47,505 bases of DNA from the NCBI GenBank assembly GCA_002346675.1, contig DEAI01000019.1, forward strand, positions 1 to 47,505. Reading direction: 5' to 3'. This document shows positions 24,022 through 32,898 of this stretch, piece by piece (the first letter of the stretch is position 1; every line of letters starts with the position of its first letter). The DNA is from Fidelibacterota bacterium UBA2986. Its GTDB lineage: Bacteria > Fidelibacterota > Marinisomatia > Marinisomatales > AB-629-J13. The translations under genes and the position numbers were made by a program. The notes beneath the pieces were generated by a model. That model saw only the letters and a program-made list of their open reading frames with translations. It did not search any database and had not been told where the DNA came from.

Positions 24022-25449
24022 ATGCTGAATCATTCCGAGACAACGAACACAATTTATGATATAAAAAACCCAAAATACTGGGACGCTGATTCATTGTACG
24101 CAGAAATGGATCGCATATATGATATTTGTATAGGGTGCCGGCTGTGTTTCAATCTATGTCCATCCTTCCCATCCCTCTTCAATTCTGTAGATGAAGCTGG
24201 AGATAGTAAAAGAAAAGTAGCCGAAGATCAAGGACGAGTCAAGGCTTTGAAAGAAAAAGATGAATATCTGGACTTGCCGGAAGGGGAGCATGCCGTTGAA
24301 GCAAGTCAAGAAGTGGAATTTCGCGGTGAAATTTCTGATTTGTCAGACGTACAGCGTTGGGAGGTAGTGGACCTGTGTTACCAGTGTAAGCTATGTGATC
24401 CGGTTTGCCCTTATACACCGGGAAAAGAACACGAGTTTCAATTGGACTTTCCAAAACTAATGACAAGAGCACAAGCCATTCGAACGAAGGAAAGAGGAAT
24501 AAAACAAAACGATTCTTTTTTAGCAAATACCGATTTTTCAGGAAAGCTAGGTTCCCTTTTTGGTCCGGTTATCAATTTTTTTAGCAGGATTAGTTTAGTT
24601 AGATTGCTAATGGAAAAATTGGTTGGAATTCATCGCAAAAGAATTCTGCCGAAGTTTTACATTAACACATTCAGTAAATGGTTCAAAAATCATCGATCTG
24701 AAATTCTTAATCCGAGTGAAAAGGTTGCTATATTTGTAACATGTTATACGAACTCTCATGATGTTGAGTTGGGGAAAGCAGCAGTTGCTATATTGGAACA
24801 TAACGAAATAGAATGTGTGTATCCTCCCCAGCAATGTTGTGGAGCACCATATTTAAGTCCTGGTGATTTCGATGGATTTCAAAAACAAGCTGAACCCAAC
24901 ATAAATGAGCTTTACAAATGGGTAACTGACGGCTATAAATTAATTGTAACTGGCCCTCCTACATGTAGCCTGACGCTAAAAAAAGAATATCCTGATTACC
25001 TAGGTCTTGATAAAAAAATTAAATTGATTTCAGAAAACACATATGATATTTCCGAGTATCTTGTTTATTTGAATAAACAGGGAAAGCTAAAAGTTGACTT
25101 TAAAAATACGATTGGTATCGTGAACTATCATGTTAGCTGCCATCTCAAGGCACAACAAATGGGATTTAAAGGGCGGGATATTTTAAAGTTGATCCCAGAT
25201 ACAAAAATTAATTTGATCAACCGATGCAGTGGAATGGATGGAGGCTGGGGAATGAAGGTAGAAAATTTTGATGAATCGATAAAAGTAGCTGAACGATGTG
25301 TGAATGATATCAATCAGCGAGAAGCTAATAAAGTTTGCTCTGACTGTTCGTTAGCAAGCCAACAACTCAAACAGGCAAGTAATGGTACTATTATGCCCAG
25401 TCATCCGATTCTAGAAATTTATAAAGCGTATGGTCTTAATCAAAACTAA
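24022..25449 (+). CDS. GlpC/HdrB-like Fe-S oxidoreductase
   Basis: 475 residues from the ATG (the frame extends up to 23983 but that lies in the terminator). The N-terminal part has two 4Fe-4S motifs, C36IGCRLCFNLCP and C119YQCKLCDPVCP. The C-terminal half has two cysteine-rich CCG domains (TCYTN...QQCCGAP; YHVSCHLKAQQ...NRCSGMDGG) as in GlpC, HdrD/HdrB and lactate-oxidase subunits, which bind clusters that pass electrons to thiols or quinones. A rubrerythrin - Fe-S protein - DUF3501 order recurs in other bacteria, so it is probably a redox partner in peroxide defence. It is soluble, with no haem-binding helices. Confidence 0.9.
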   Translation: MLNHSETTNTIYDIKNPKYWDADSLYAEMDRIYDICIGCRLCFNLCPSFPSLFNSVDEAGDSKRKVAEDQGRVKALKEKDEYLDLPEGEHAVEASQEVEFRGEISDLSDVQRWEVVDLCYQCKLCDPVCPYTPGKEHEFQLDFPKLMTRAQAIRTKERGIKQNDSFLANTDFSGKLGSLFGPVINFFSRISLVRLLMEKLVGIHRKRILPKFYINTFSKWFKNHRSEILNPSEKVAIFVTCYTNSHDVELGKAAVAILEHNEIECVYPPQQCCGAPYLSPGDFDGFQKQAEPNINELYKWVTDGYKLIVTGPPTCSLTLKKEYPDYLGLDKKIKLISENTYDISEYLVYLNKQGKLKVDFKNTIGIVNYHVSCHLKAQQMGFKGRDILKLIPDTKINLINRCSGMDGGWGMKVENFDESIKVAERCVNDINQREANKVCSDCSLASQQLKQASNGTIMPSHPILEIYKAYGLNQN

Positions 25450-25458
25450 TTGGAAAAT

Positions 25459-26040
25459 ATGAAGCCACTTGAATTAAACGATTTGATGGATATCATTGAA
25501 TACGAAAAAGTAAGAAATGATTATCGAAATGAATTGATCGATTATAAAAAGCATCGCCGAATATCATTAGGACCTAATGTGACCATAACTTTTGAAAACC
25601 GCAGAACATTAATTTTCCAAATTCAGGAAATAATGCGCGCCGAACGCTTGGTCCACGATGAACAAATCCAAGTAGAGATTGATGTCTATAATTCGATCTT
25701 ACCGCCGTGCAGGGCACTTAGCGCAACTCTATTCATTGAGGTGACTGAAGAAGCTCAAATCCGCCCTATATTAAATAAATTTATTGGTCTAACAGTTGGT
25801 GAATATTTATGGTTTGAATGTGGTGGGCAAAAAGTATATGCTCAATTTGAAAAGGGGCGCGAGGAATCTGATAAGATAAGTTCAGTGCACTATATCCAAT
25901 TTAATTTTAAGGAAAAACAGTTTAATAATTTTAATCATAGTTCTGAATCAGTTTACTTGAATATCCATTATAAAGACTATAGATATAAAGAAAAACTTTC
26001 AAGAGATATACATCAATCTCTCATAAAAGATTTAGCCTAA
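25459..26040 (+). CDS. DUF3501 family protein
   Basis: 193 residues. LNDLMDIIEYEKVRNDYR at the start, HRRISLGPNVTITFENRRT near residue 33 and LIFQIQEIMRAERLV near 53-67 are typical of DUF3501 (PF12007), a family of unknown function found beside rubrerythrin and HdrD/GlpC-like proteins. I chose ATG 25459; a TTG directly after the preceding stop (25450) is in frame but would add only MEN. The family has no catalytic motif I can name. Ten bases after the previous stop, so same operon. Confidence 0.85.
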   Translation: MKPLELNDLMDIIEYEKVRNDYRNELIDYKKHRRISLGPNVTITFENRRTLIFQIQEIMRAERLVHDEQIQVEIDVYNSILPPCRALSATLFIEVTEEAQIRPILNKFIGLTVGEYLWFECGGQKVYAQFEKGREESDKISSVHYIQFNFKEKQFNNFNHSSESVYLNIHYKDYRYKEKLSRDIHQSLIKDLA

Positions 26041-26190
26041 TTTTGCTTCTTACCATGTAATAATATTATTTTCGATATATGTCTCTATAATGATCAACGC
26101 ACTCAGAAACTTTATAAGAAATTTACCTTGTGGAGAATTAAATTCCCTCACAGGTTTTGAGTAAATTTTAATTAAACCAAGGAGAACTTA

Positions 26191-26997
26191 ATGGAATTAA
26201 TGCACGCCCTATTTAAGTGGATTCATATTATAGCAGGAATTACCTGGATTGGATTACTATATTTTTTCAATTGGATCAATGCCCACGTAGCAGCTACGCT
26301 TGATGCGGACTCTAAAAAGAAAGTAGTTCCAGAACTTATGCCCCGTACGCTATACTTTTTTCGCTGGGGAGCAGCCTGGACTTGGATAACAGGTTTCATT
26401 TTGCTTTATGTTATTTTTTGGAATGGCAGTTTGTCCATGGGTGAATCAGCTGGGAACCTGATGTTTGGTTCAGGAGTGGATGTAACATGGAAAGCACATG
26501 TAATGTTATTGGTTGTATTTGGAGGTGTGTTCATCTACGATTTTCTCTATAATAGTTCTCTAGCATCAAATGTCAGAGTAATTACATTGATTAGTTTTTC
26601 ATTGATTGGATTAGTAGTTTTATTAATGCAGCATGTAGCTATGTTTGAATACAGAGCTTTCAATATACATTTGGGTGCAATGTTTGGAACCATGATGGCA
26701 TTTAATGTCTGGTTCAGAATCTGGCCCGCCCAACAATCCATTATCACATCAATAAAAAATGGTGAGGCCCCTGATGGCGATAAATTAGCGTTGGCAGGGT
26801 TACGTTCAAAACACAATACTTATATGTCAGTACCACTGATTTGGACAATGATCAACCAGCACACTACTTATTTTGCCGGTGGAAATTTGGGAGTCCCTGC
26901 ACAATATAGTTGGCTTCTCCTAATGGGAATCGTTGCATTAGGTTGGCACATCGTCTGGCAATTGTATAAAAAATCTGGTCAGGTGAAAGGTTTTTAA
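26191..26997 (+). CDS. Urate-oxidase-N domain membrane protein (PuuD-like, no cytochrome domain)
   Basis: A 268-residue membrane protein with about eight helices. ALFKWIHIIAGITWIGLLYFFNWIN at the N-terminus, MPRTLYFFRWGAAWTWITG near residue 50 and FRIWPAQQSIITSI near 170 match PF06181, the membrane part of bacterial PuuD-type urate oxidase. Conserved His residues (H12, H94, H141, H152) could bind haem. PuuD has a C-terminal cytochrome c domain; here the protein ends after the last helix, so urate oxidation is doubtful. No purine genes are close. AAGGAGAA supports the start, and a strong terminator follows, so it is its own transcription unit. Confidence 0.82.
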   Translation: MELMHALFKWIHIIAGITWIGLLYFFNWINAHVAATLDADSKKKVVPELMPRTLYFFRWGAAWTWITGFILLYVIFWNGSLSMGESAGNLMFGSGVDVTWKAHVMLLVVFGGVFIYDFLYNSSLASNVRVITLISFSLIGLVVLLMQHVAMFEYRAFNIHLGAMFGTMMAFNVWFRIWPAQQSIITSIKNGEAPDGDKLALAGLRSKHNTYMSVPLIWTMINQHTTYFAGGNLGVPAQYSWLLLMGIVALGWHIVWQLYKKSGQVKGF

Positions 26998-27013
26998 ATC
27001 AAATATCCTTGTT

Positions 27014-27041
27014 AAAAACCCTGCTAATATGCAGGGTTTTT
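27014..27041 (+). terminator. Intrinsic terminator
   Basis: AAAAACCCTGC, loop TAATAT, GCAGGGTTTTT: an 11-bp perfect stem with a T tract, 17 bases after the stop of the PuuD-like gene. The symmetric A tract makes it usable from either strand. Confidence 0.9.
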
Positions 27042-27131
27042 AATTTCTGTTTCAATCAGGTTAACCTAACTTCCCATCCATCTTTTAAATGTAAGTTGTA
27101 CTATTTAGAATACTAATTTATAGGAATATTT

Positions 27132-29060
27132 ATGAATACAAAATATTGGAAAATTTTATTTATTTTTCTCTTGATGTCTTTTATTACCATCGGCTGTGGT
27201 GGAGGTGAGAAGAAATCCAAAACAATTTCTGTTTCAAAAGTGGTAGTTGAGGATAGAGACACGTCTACACCCGCAAAGGAAGGCGGATACGGATTTGAAA
27301 AATATGCAGAAGAATTGGGTTTCCAAACCTATGTGTGGTCAGAGGAAAAGGATGGAACATTTTTTGGTGACCCTACCGCCAAAAAAGGAGGTAAAATTCA
27401 CTACATTCACTCTTTATTTCCAAGGACATTGCGTGTTATTGGCCAAAACTCCAGCCAAGTTATAAACTCAAGAACTATTACAGCTTTGTGTTATGAGACC
27501 TTGTTAGGTCAACACCCTGCTACATTGGAATTCGTTCCTGGATTGGCATCTCACTGGTCTATTTCAGAAGACAAAATGACATTCAAATATCGAATTAATC
27601 CTGACGCAAGATGGTCCGATGGAATGCCTGTAATTGCAGATGATATTGTTGCTACCTGGGATTTGCGGATGGATGAAACAATTCTGATGCCTAGTGAGCA
27701 ATTGACATTTAGTAAATATGAACGCCCAGTTGCTGAAAGTAAATATATTGTTTCTGTAAAAGCGATAGAAGTGAACTGGAGAAATTTTCTTTACATTTCC
27801 ACCATGGCCGTACATCCAAATCATATTCTGAAAGATTTGGACGGAACAGCTTACCTAGAAGAGTATACATTTTCTTTAATACCTGGGACAGGCCCTTACA
27901 TCATTCCTGAAAATATGATCCGAAATCAGGAATCGTATACTTTGATAAGAAGAGATGATTATTGGGCAAAGGATGATCCATTTAACCGATTTAAATATAA
28001 TTTTGATGAAATTAAAATATCCGTTGTAAAAGACAATGATGCACTTCAGTATGAAAAATTCAAAAAAGGTGAACAAGATATATTTACTGTGAGCCGTGCC
28101 CGACGATGGGTAGAAGAAACTGATTTTGAAGCTACGCAAAAAGGATGGATTAAAAAACAGCGTGTTTTCTCAGAGCGCCCAGCAGGGACATCAGGATATT
28201 TCTTTAATATGCGGAAATGGCCATTTGATGATAAACGTGTTCGGTATGCGTTCTGTTATCTTTATAATAGAGAGAAAATGAATAAGGAAATGTATTACAA
28301 CGAGTACGATATGATGAACTCAATGTATGCAGGATCCATGTATGAAAATCCAAATAATAACCAATTTAATCATAATCCGGAAAAGGCTGTTGAATTACTT
28401 AAAGAAGCTGGATATAGGACAAGAAATGATGATGGCTGGCTTGTACATGAACCTACAAGTAAAGTATTATCATTTCAATTGGACCTGCCAAAAACTTATG
28501 AATATATGGCGACTCCAGTTCAACAAATGTTGAAAGATTATGGAATTGATATGCAAATAAAATTTGTGGATTACAACACCATGATCAAAAATGTGAATGA
28601 ACGAAACTTTACTATTGCTATGTTAGCATATAGTGGACTAGTTTATCCAAACCCTGAGACGTCTTACCGCTCAACCCTTGCAGACAAAAATGATAATAAC
28701 AATGTTTGGGGATTCAAAAGTGAACGTGTTGATGAATTATTAGATGAATATGATACGTGTTTTGACCAAAAAAGACGTGTAGAAATTATTCAAGAGATTG
28801 ATGGGATTGTGAGTGAGGTTCATCCAACAGCTTTCAGTATCGCAAGGAATTATATTCGAACTATGTGGTGGGACAAATTCGGGTATCCAGAATGGAAATT
28901 ATCACGCTATGTTGGCGAATATTGGGATATTTTCTATTATTGGTGGATTGATGAAGACAAAGTTGCTCGGTTAAATAATGCAAAAGAAAGTGGGAAACAG
29001 TTGGATGTTTTGTCATTGGATATGACCTACTGGCCGGAATTCTTGAAAGCGAACCAATAA
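27132..29060 (+). CDS. Peptide ABC transporter solute-binding lipoprotein (YejA-like)
   Basis: A 642-residue extracytoplasmic binding protein of family 5 (SBP_bac_5). The signal ends ITIGC (Cys22), so it is a lipoprotein. GGKIHYIHSLFPRTLRVIG, YETLLGQHPATLEFVPGLASHWSISEDKMTFKYRI and WSDGMPVIADDIVATWDL follow the pattern of YejA, the binding protein for peptides and microcin C. Length is close to the YejA norm (about 600). It captures oligopeptides for the two permeases that follow (18 bases on), and it is the first gene of a six-gene unit ending in a peptidase. Strong Asn/Tyr content near the C-terminus is unremarkable. Confidence 0.92.
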   Translation: MNTKYWKILFIFLLMSFITIGCGGGEKKSKTISVSKVVVEDRDTSTPAKEGGYGFEKYAEELGFQTYVWSEEKDGTFFGDPTAKKGGKIHYIHSLFPRTLRVIGQNSSQVINSRTITALCYETLLGQHPATLEFVPGLASHWSISEDKMTFKYRINPDARWSDGMPVIADDIVATWDLRMDETILMPSEQLTFSKYERPVAESKYIVSVKAIEVNWRNFLYISTMAVHPNHILKDLDGTAYLEEYTFSLIPGTGPYIIPENMIRNQESYTLIRRDDYWAKDDPFNRFKYNFDEIKISVVKDNDALQYEKFKKGEQDIFTVSRARRWVEETDFEATQKGWIKKQRVFSERPAGTSGYFFNMRKWPFDDKRVRYAFCYLYNREKMNKEMYYNEYDMMNSMYAGSMYENPNNNQFNHNPEKAVELLKEAGYRTRNDDGWLVHEPTSKVLSFQLDLPKTYEYMATPVQQMLKDYGIDMQIKFVDYNTMIKNVNERNFTIAMLAYSGLVYPNPETSYRSTLADKNDNNNVWGFKSERVDELLDEYDTCFDQKRRVEIIQEIDGIVSEVHPTAFSIARNYIRTMWWDKFGYPEWKLSRYVGEYWDIFYYWWIDEDKVARLNNAKESGKQLDVLSLDMTYWPEFLKANQ

Positions 29061-29078
29061 CTTTATAGTGCCAGACAA

Positions 29079-30368
29079 ATGGCAACTTATTTTTTAAGAC
29101 GGCTTTTATTGATGATACCGACCTTTTTGGGGTCGACCATACTTGTATTTACCATTCTTCAGTTGGCACCAGGAGGTCCTTTAGAGCAAACCATATTGCA
29201 ATTACAAATGGGCGGACTCACGGGCGGTGGAGAAGGGGGAAGTGGCTCAGCGGTAGGATTGGATGGAGGGAGCGTCCTCCCAGAATCCGCCTTGAAAGAA
29301 TTGAGGCGTTTTTATGGCTTTGATAAGCCTATCTATCAAAGATATCTCATTTGGCTTGGGGTGTGGCCTAGGGAGATAAAACATCGTGACTTTGAGATTA
29401 CGTCTACATCTACGGAGGTTGAAAAACGTGTAGGAAAGCGAGATGGTAAAATATGGAAAGTTGATATTCGAATGGATGAAAATGGTAGATTATTTGTCTT
29501 TGAGAAGGATGGAACAAAAAGTGATATATGGGCTGCATCCATTGATGAAGCCAGAGAAGATGGCACAAAGGAAGCTGTCATTTTTCAACAGGAGTATTCG
29601 GGTATTCTTACAGGCAATTTGGGAAAATCTTATACCTATCTGAAACCGGTAACTGAGGTTATGAAACCAAGGTTTCGTATTTCATTGTTTTTTGGTTTGA
29701 CTGGATTTTTTCTATCTTATCTAATCTGTATCCCTCTGGGAATTCGTAAGGCTTTAAATCATGGATCAGTATTTGATTTTGGGTCTAGTGTTGCAATTTT
29801 CATTGCATATTCTATACCAGGTTGGGCCTTAGGTGGCGTTCTTTTAGTATTGTTCGGAGGTGGAAGTTTTTGGGATGTTTTCCCGCTAGGCGGTTTTAGA
29901 AGTCCCATTGAAGTGTGGGAGACTTTAACTCCATTTGAAAAATTCGTTGACCAGATTCACCATATGATTCTCCCTGTGATCGCATGGTCTATCGCAAGTT
30001 TTGCAACCTTAACCATTCTTATGAAGAACAGTTTATTGGAGAATTTAAGCCAAGATTATATCCGAACCGCATTTGCAAAAGGATTGCAAGAAAAACGTGT
30101 TGTTTGGGTTCACGCTATGAGAAATAGTGTAATTCCTATTGCCTCAGGAATTGGTCATATCCTCGGTGTGGTTATCGCTGGATCTTATTTTATTGAACGA
30201 GTTTTCAATATCGATGGGTTTGGAAGGTTAGCATACGAAGCCATATTATCTAGAGATTACCCCATCACCTTAGGGTTTTTAGTTGTGGTAGTATTAATTA
30301 GATTAATAGGTAATATAATTAGCGACCTTGCTTTGGCAACAGTTGACCCAAGGATTCGTTTTAAATGA
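29079..30368 (+). CDS. Peptide ABC transporter permease (YejB-like) with enlarged loop
   Basis: 429 residues. Helix 1 is LLLMIPTFLGSTILVFTILQ (9-28); the remaining five helices lie after residue 200. The EAA loop DYIRTAFAKGLQEKRVVWVHAMRNSVIP marks the ATPase contact. Family members have a short segment between YQRYLIWL and the GNLGKSY phrase; here it is expanded by about 75 residues (98-172), charged and periplasmic, preceded by a Gly-rich stretch (45-66). Typical permeases are 310-370 residues. Its stop overlaps the next start (ATGA), so the two permeases are coupled and form the channel. Confidence 0.92.
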   Translation: MATYFLRRLLLMIPTFLGSTILVFTILQLAPGGPLEQTILQLQMGGLTGGGEGGSGSAVGLDGGSVLPESALKELRRFYGFDKPIYQRYLIWLGVWPREIKHRDFEITSTSTEVEKRVGKRDGKIWKVDIRMDENGRLFVFEKDGTKSDIWAASIDEAREDGTKEAVIFQQEYSGILTGNLGKSYTYLKPVTEVMKPRFRISLFFGLTGFFLSYLICIPLGIRKALNHGSVFDFGSSVAIFIAYSIPGWALGGVLLVLFGGGSFWDVFPLGGFRSPIEVWETLTPFEKFVDQIHHMILPVIAWSIASFATLTILMKNSLLENLSQDYIRTAFAKGLQEKRVVWVHAMRNSVIPIASGIGHILGVVIAGSYFIERVFNIDGFGRLAYEAILSRDYPITLGFLVVVVLIRLIGNIISDLALATVDPRIRFK

Positions 30369-31426
30369 AGTTCCTAAAAAAACAAGAAGATCGGCACATC
30401 TCTATTCTCCGAAAAAGGTGGTTGAAGTTTAAAACTTTAAAGAGAGGATATTACTCTTTAATAACGCTCTCTGGATTATATGGTATTTCATTTTTTCTGC
30501 CAATGCTTATCAATAACCGTGCTTTAGTCGTTCAATATGAAGGGGAAATGTATTTTCCTGTATTTAGCGGATATATTGCAGGAAAAACATTTGGTCAGGA
30601 TGTTCCTGGTGAAGCTCGATACCGGGTATTGAAAGAGCTTTTCAAAATGAAAAATAATGGAAACTGGGTTTTGATGCCTCCTTATCCCTATTCTCCGTAT
30701 GAAGATATTACGATGGAAGGAAATAAAATGTATGAACCTCCTTCCACTAATCACTGGTTGGGAACTGATAATACCGGGAGAGATGTATTCGCCCGATTAT
30801 GTTATGCATTTAATATTTCGATATCTTTTGCATTGATTTTAACTGTTATCAATTACATTTTTGGTATTCTCATTGGAGGGTCCATGGGATATTTTGGAGG
30901 TAAATTTGATTTATTCTTTCAACGGTTGATTGAAATATGGTCCAGCCTGCCTATGCTCTTTGTCATCATAATTATCTCCTCAATTTTAAAACCATCCTTT
31001 TTGCTTCTTGTTGGTATTTATACCATGGTGAACTGGATAGGTATGACCTACCTTATGAGAGCAGAATTTTACAGGGAAAAAGCAAAAGATTATGTTGCCG
31101 CAGCTTTAAGTATGGGTCAATCTAATTTCAAAGTTATGTTTAAACATATTTTCCCCAATGCACTGGTTCCGGTAATCACTTACTTCCCATTTTCAATTGT
31201 TGCAGGAATTTCTGCTTTGGTAGGGTTAGACTATCTTGGTTTTGGACTAGCTCCACCTACACCATCCTGGGGCCAAATGCTTGATGTTGGTTTACAAAAT
31301 GTGACAAAATGGTGGATGGTATTTTCTCCGGTCTCTGCCCAGTTTTTGACTTTATTATCAATTGTATTTATTGGAGAGGGAGTTCGGGAAGCATTTGACC
31401 CTAAAGTATATTCAAGACTCCGATGA
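30365..31426 (+). CDS. Peptide ABC transporter permease (YejE-like)
   Basis: 353 residues. After helix 1 (SLITLSGLYGISFFLPMLI) comes a long periplasmic loop containing PPYPYSPYEDI and PPSTNHWLGTDNTGRDVFAR, the signature of DppC/OppC/YejE permeases (LGTD-x-x-GRD). Five further helices and the EAA loop DYVAAALSMGQSNFKVMFKHIFPNALVP follow. Partners are the YejB-like permease upstream and the ATPases downstream, and both junctions are ATGA overlaps. No anomaly. Confidence 0.94.
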   Translation: MKFLKKQEDRHISILRKRWLKFKTLKRGYYSLITLSGLYGISFFLPMLINNRALVVQYEGEMYFPVFSGYIAGKTFGQDVPGEARYRVLKELFKMKNNGNWVLMPPYPYSPYEDITMEGNKMYEPPSTNHWLGTDNTGRDVFARLCYAFNISISFALILTVINYIFGILIGGSMGYFGGKFDLFFQRLIEIWSSLPMLFVIIIISSILKPSFLLLVGIYTMVNWIGMTYLMRAEFYREKAKDYVAAALSMGQSNFKVMFKHIFPNALVPVITYFPFSIVAGISALVGLDYLGFGLAPPTPSWGQMLDVGLQNVTKWWMVFSPVSAQFLTLLSIVFIGEGVREAFDPKVYSRLR

Positions 31427-32898
31427 AAAACGGGAAACTACTAGAGATCAAAGGTTTGAAAACCCGATTCAAGATAGGGAATCAATGGGCATCAGCCGTA
31501 AATGGAATAGATTTTGATATTTTCAAAGGAGAAACTTTAGGAATTGTTGGAGAATCTGGTTCAGGGAAATCTGTTTCAGTTTTATCACTTATTCAGCTGA
31601 TTCCAAATCCCCCTGGTGAGGTGAGCGAAGGTACAATAAAATTTAGGGATGAGATTATTTTTGATGGAACAGATCTTGAAAAGATTAAAGAAACTCCGGA
31701 TTATAAATATTTTCCTGAGTTAAAAGGTAAAAACCGCTCTTGGGTAACTCGATTTTTCTTTACCGGTTGGATTGGACTGCATTTATTATTACCAATTAAG
31801 GGAATTATCGTATTTATCATCTCTTTTTTAGCAGATATTTTTGTAACTAGTCATTTGTTTTTTAAATCTCCACAGAAGAAGGCTTTAAAGAACTTCAGAG
31901 AAAAACTTTACAAAAAGATGAGAAATTACCGTGGACGAGAAATAGCAATGATTTTCCAAGAACCCATGACTTCACTGAACCCTGTATTCACTGTAGGCAT
32001 GCAAGTCACAGAAGCGATTAAACCAAAACGATTATTTGAATATATATTTGATAGCATTTTATCATCAGTCTCCACTCTTCTTGATATCCCTGTAATGTTG
32101 AGAATAAAAATATCCATTATTTTTAGTTTAGTTACTATTGTTTTTTCCCAATTGGCTGCAGGATGGAGCTTCTATGGGCTGGATGTTTTCATCGCCTTAC
32201 TATCTGGAATATCATTTCCTACATTGATTGCCTATTTTATGATTGGTATTAGTAAACTTATTTCTAAGGAATATAAAGAAAAATATGAAGAGCTATTTAA
32301 TCTTGGAGCAGAACTTTTAAAAAGAGTTGGTATACCAGATGCAGAAAAAAGAATGAATGATTATCCCCATCAATTTTCGGGGGGAATGCGTCAAAGAGTG
32401 ATGATTGCCATGGCTCTCGCGAAAAATCCATCTCTCCTGATTGCTGATGAACCCACAACTGCATTGGACGTTACCATTCAGGCACAAATACTTGACTTAA
32501 TGTTAGAGCTGAAGGATCAAAATAAAGAGGCAGCTGTTATTTTAATTACACATGATTTAGCTGTAGTCGCGGAAACATGTGAGAGAGTGATAGTAATGTA
32601 TGGTGGAATGATTCAGGAGGTAGCACCAGTAGATATGTTATTTGAAAAACCACTTCATCCTTATACAAAAGGATTGCTGAATTCAATTCCGCTCCCAGAT
32701 GAGCATAGCCCTAAGGAAAAATTGGAAACAATTTCAGGAATGGTTCCAAATATTGTAGACATGCCATCTGGATGTAAATTTTGTACTAGATGTGATTGGG
32801 TAGAGGATCGGTGTAATACTGATGAACCTCCATTGAAGGAAATAGATCCAAATCATTTTGTTCGTTGTCATGTCGTTGCAGAGGGAGGATTAAGTTGA
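31423..32898 (+). CDS. Peptide ABC transporter ATPase (OppD-like) with two hydrophobic insertions
   Basis: 491 residues, against about 330 for OppD/DppD. All catalytic motifs are intact: Walker A GESGSGKS (43-50), Q-loop FQEPMTSLNP (178-187), signature FSGGMRQR (318-325), Walker B LLIADEP (338-344), H-loop THD (~376), and the C-terminal CKFCTRCDWVEDRC iron-sulfur-like Cys cluster of the family. Insertion 1 (~90-165) holds hydrophobic 107-147; insertion 2 (~200-285) holds hydrophobic 211-278. Both could span a membrane or make hairpins in it. There is no frameshift. This is unusual for a cytoplasmic subunit. Start ATGA overlap with the permease. Confidence 0.9.
   Translation: MKNGKLLEIKGLKTRFKIGNQWASAVNGIDFDIFKGETLGIVGESGSGKSVSVLSLIQLIPNPPGEVSEGTIKFRDEIIFDGTDLEKIKETPDYKYFPELKGKNRSWVTRFFFTGWIGLHLLLPIKGIIVFIISFLADIFVTSHLFFKSPQKKALKNFREKLYKKMRNYRGREIAMIFQEPMTSLNPVFTVGMQVTEAIKPKRLFEYIFDSILSSVSTLLDIPVMLRIKISIIFSLVTIVFSQLAAGWSFYGLDVFIALLSGISFPTLIAYFMIGISKLISKEYKEKYEELFNLGAELLKRVGIPDAEKRMNDYPHQFSGGMRQRVMIAMALAKNPSLLIADEPTTALDVTIQAQILDLMLELKDQNKEAAVILITHDLAVVAETCERVIVMYGGMIQEVAPVDMLFEKPLHPYTKGLLNSIPLPDEHSPKEKLETISGMVPNIVDMPSGCKFCTRCDWVEDRCNTDEPPLKEIDPNHFVRCHVVAEGGLS
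32883..32889 (+). promoter_or_regulatory. Ribosome binding site deciding the TTG start at 32895
   Basis: GGGAGGA ends five bases before the TTG whose last two bases overlap the TGA stop of the preceding gene. It decides the start against an in-frame upstream codon at 32865. Confidence 0.75.

Noticed and set aside
31423..32898. Frameshift or gene fusion error as the cause of the long ATPase
   Set aside because: The frame is continuous, the flanking motifs are in order and the insertions have coherent amphipathic and hydrophobic composition.
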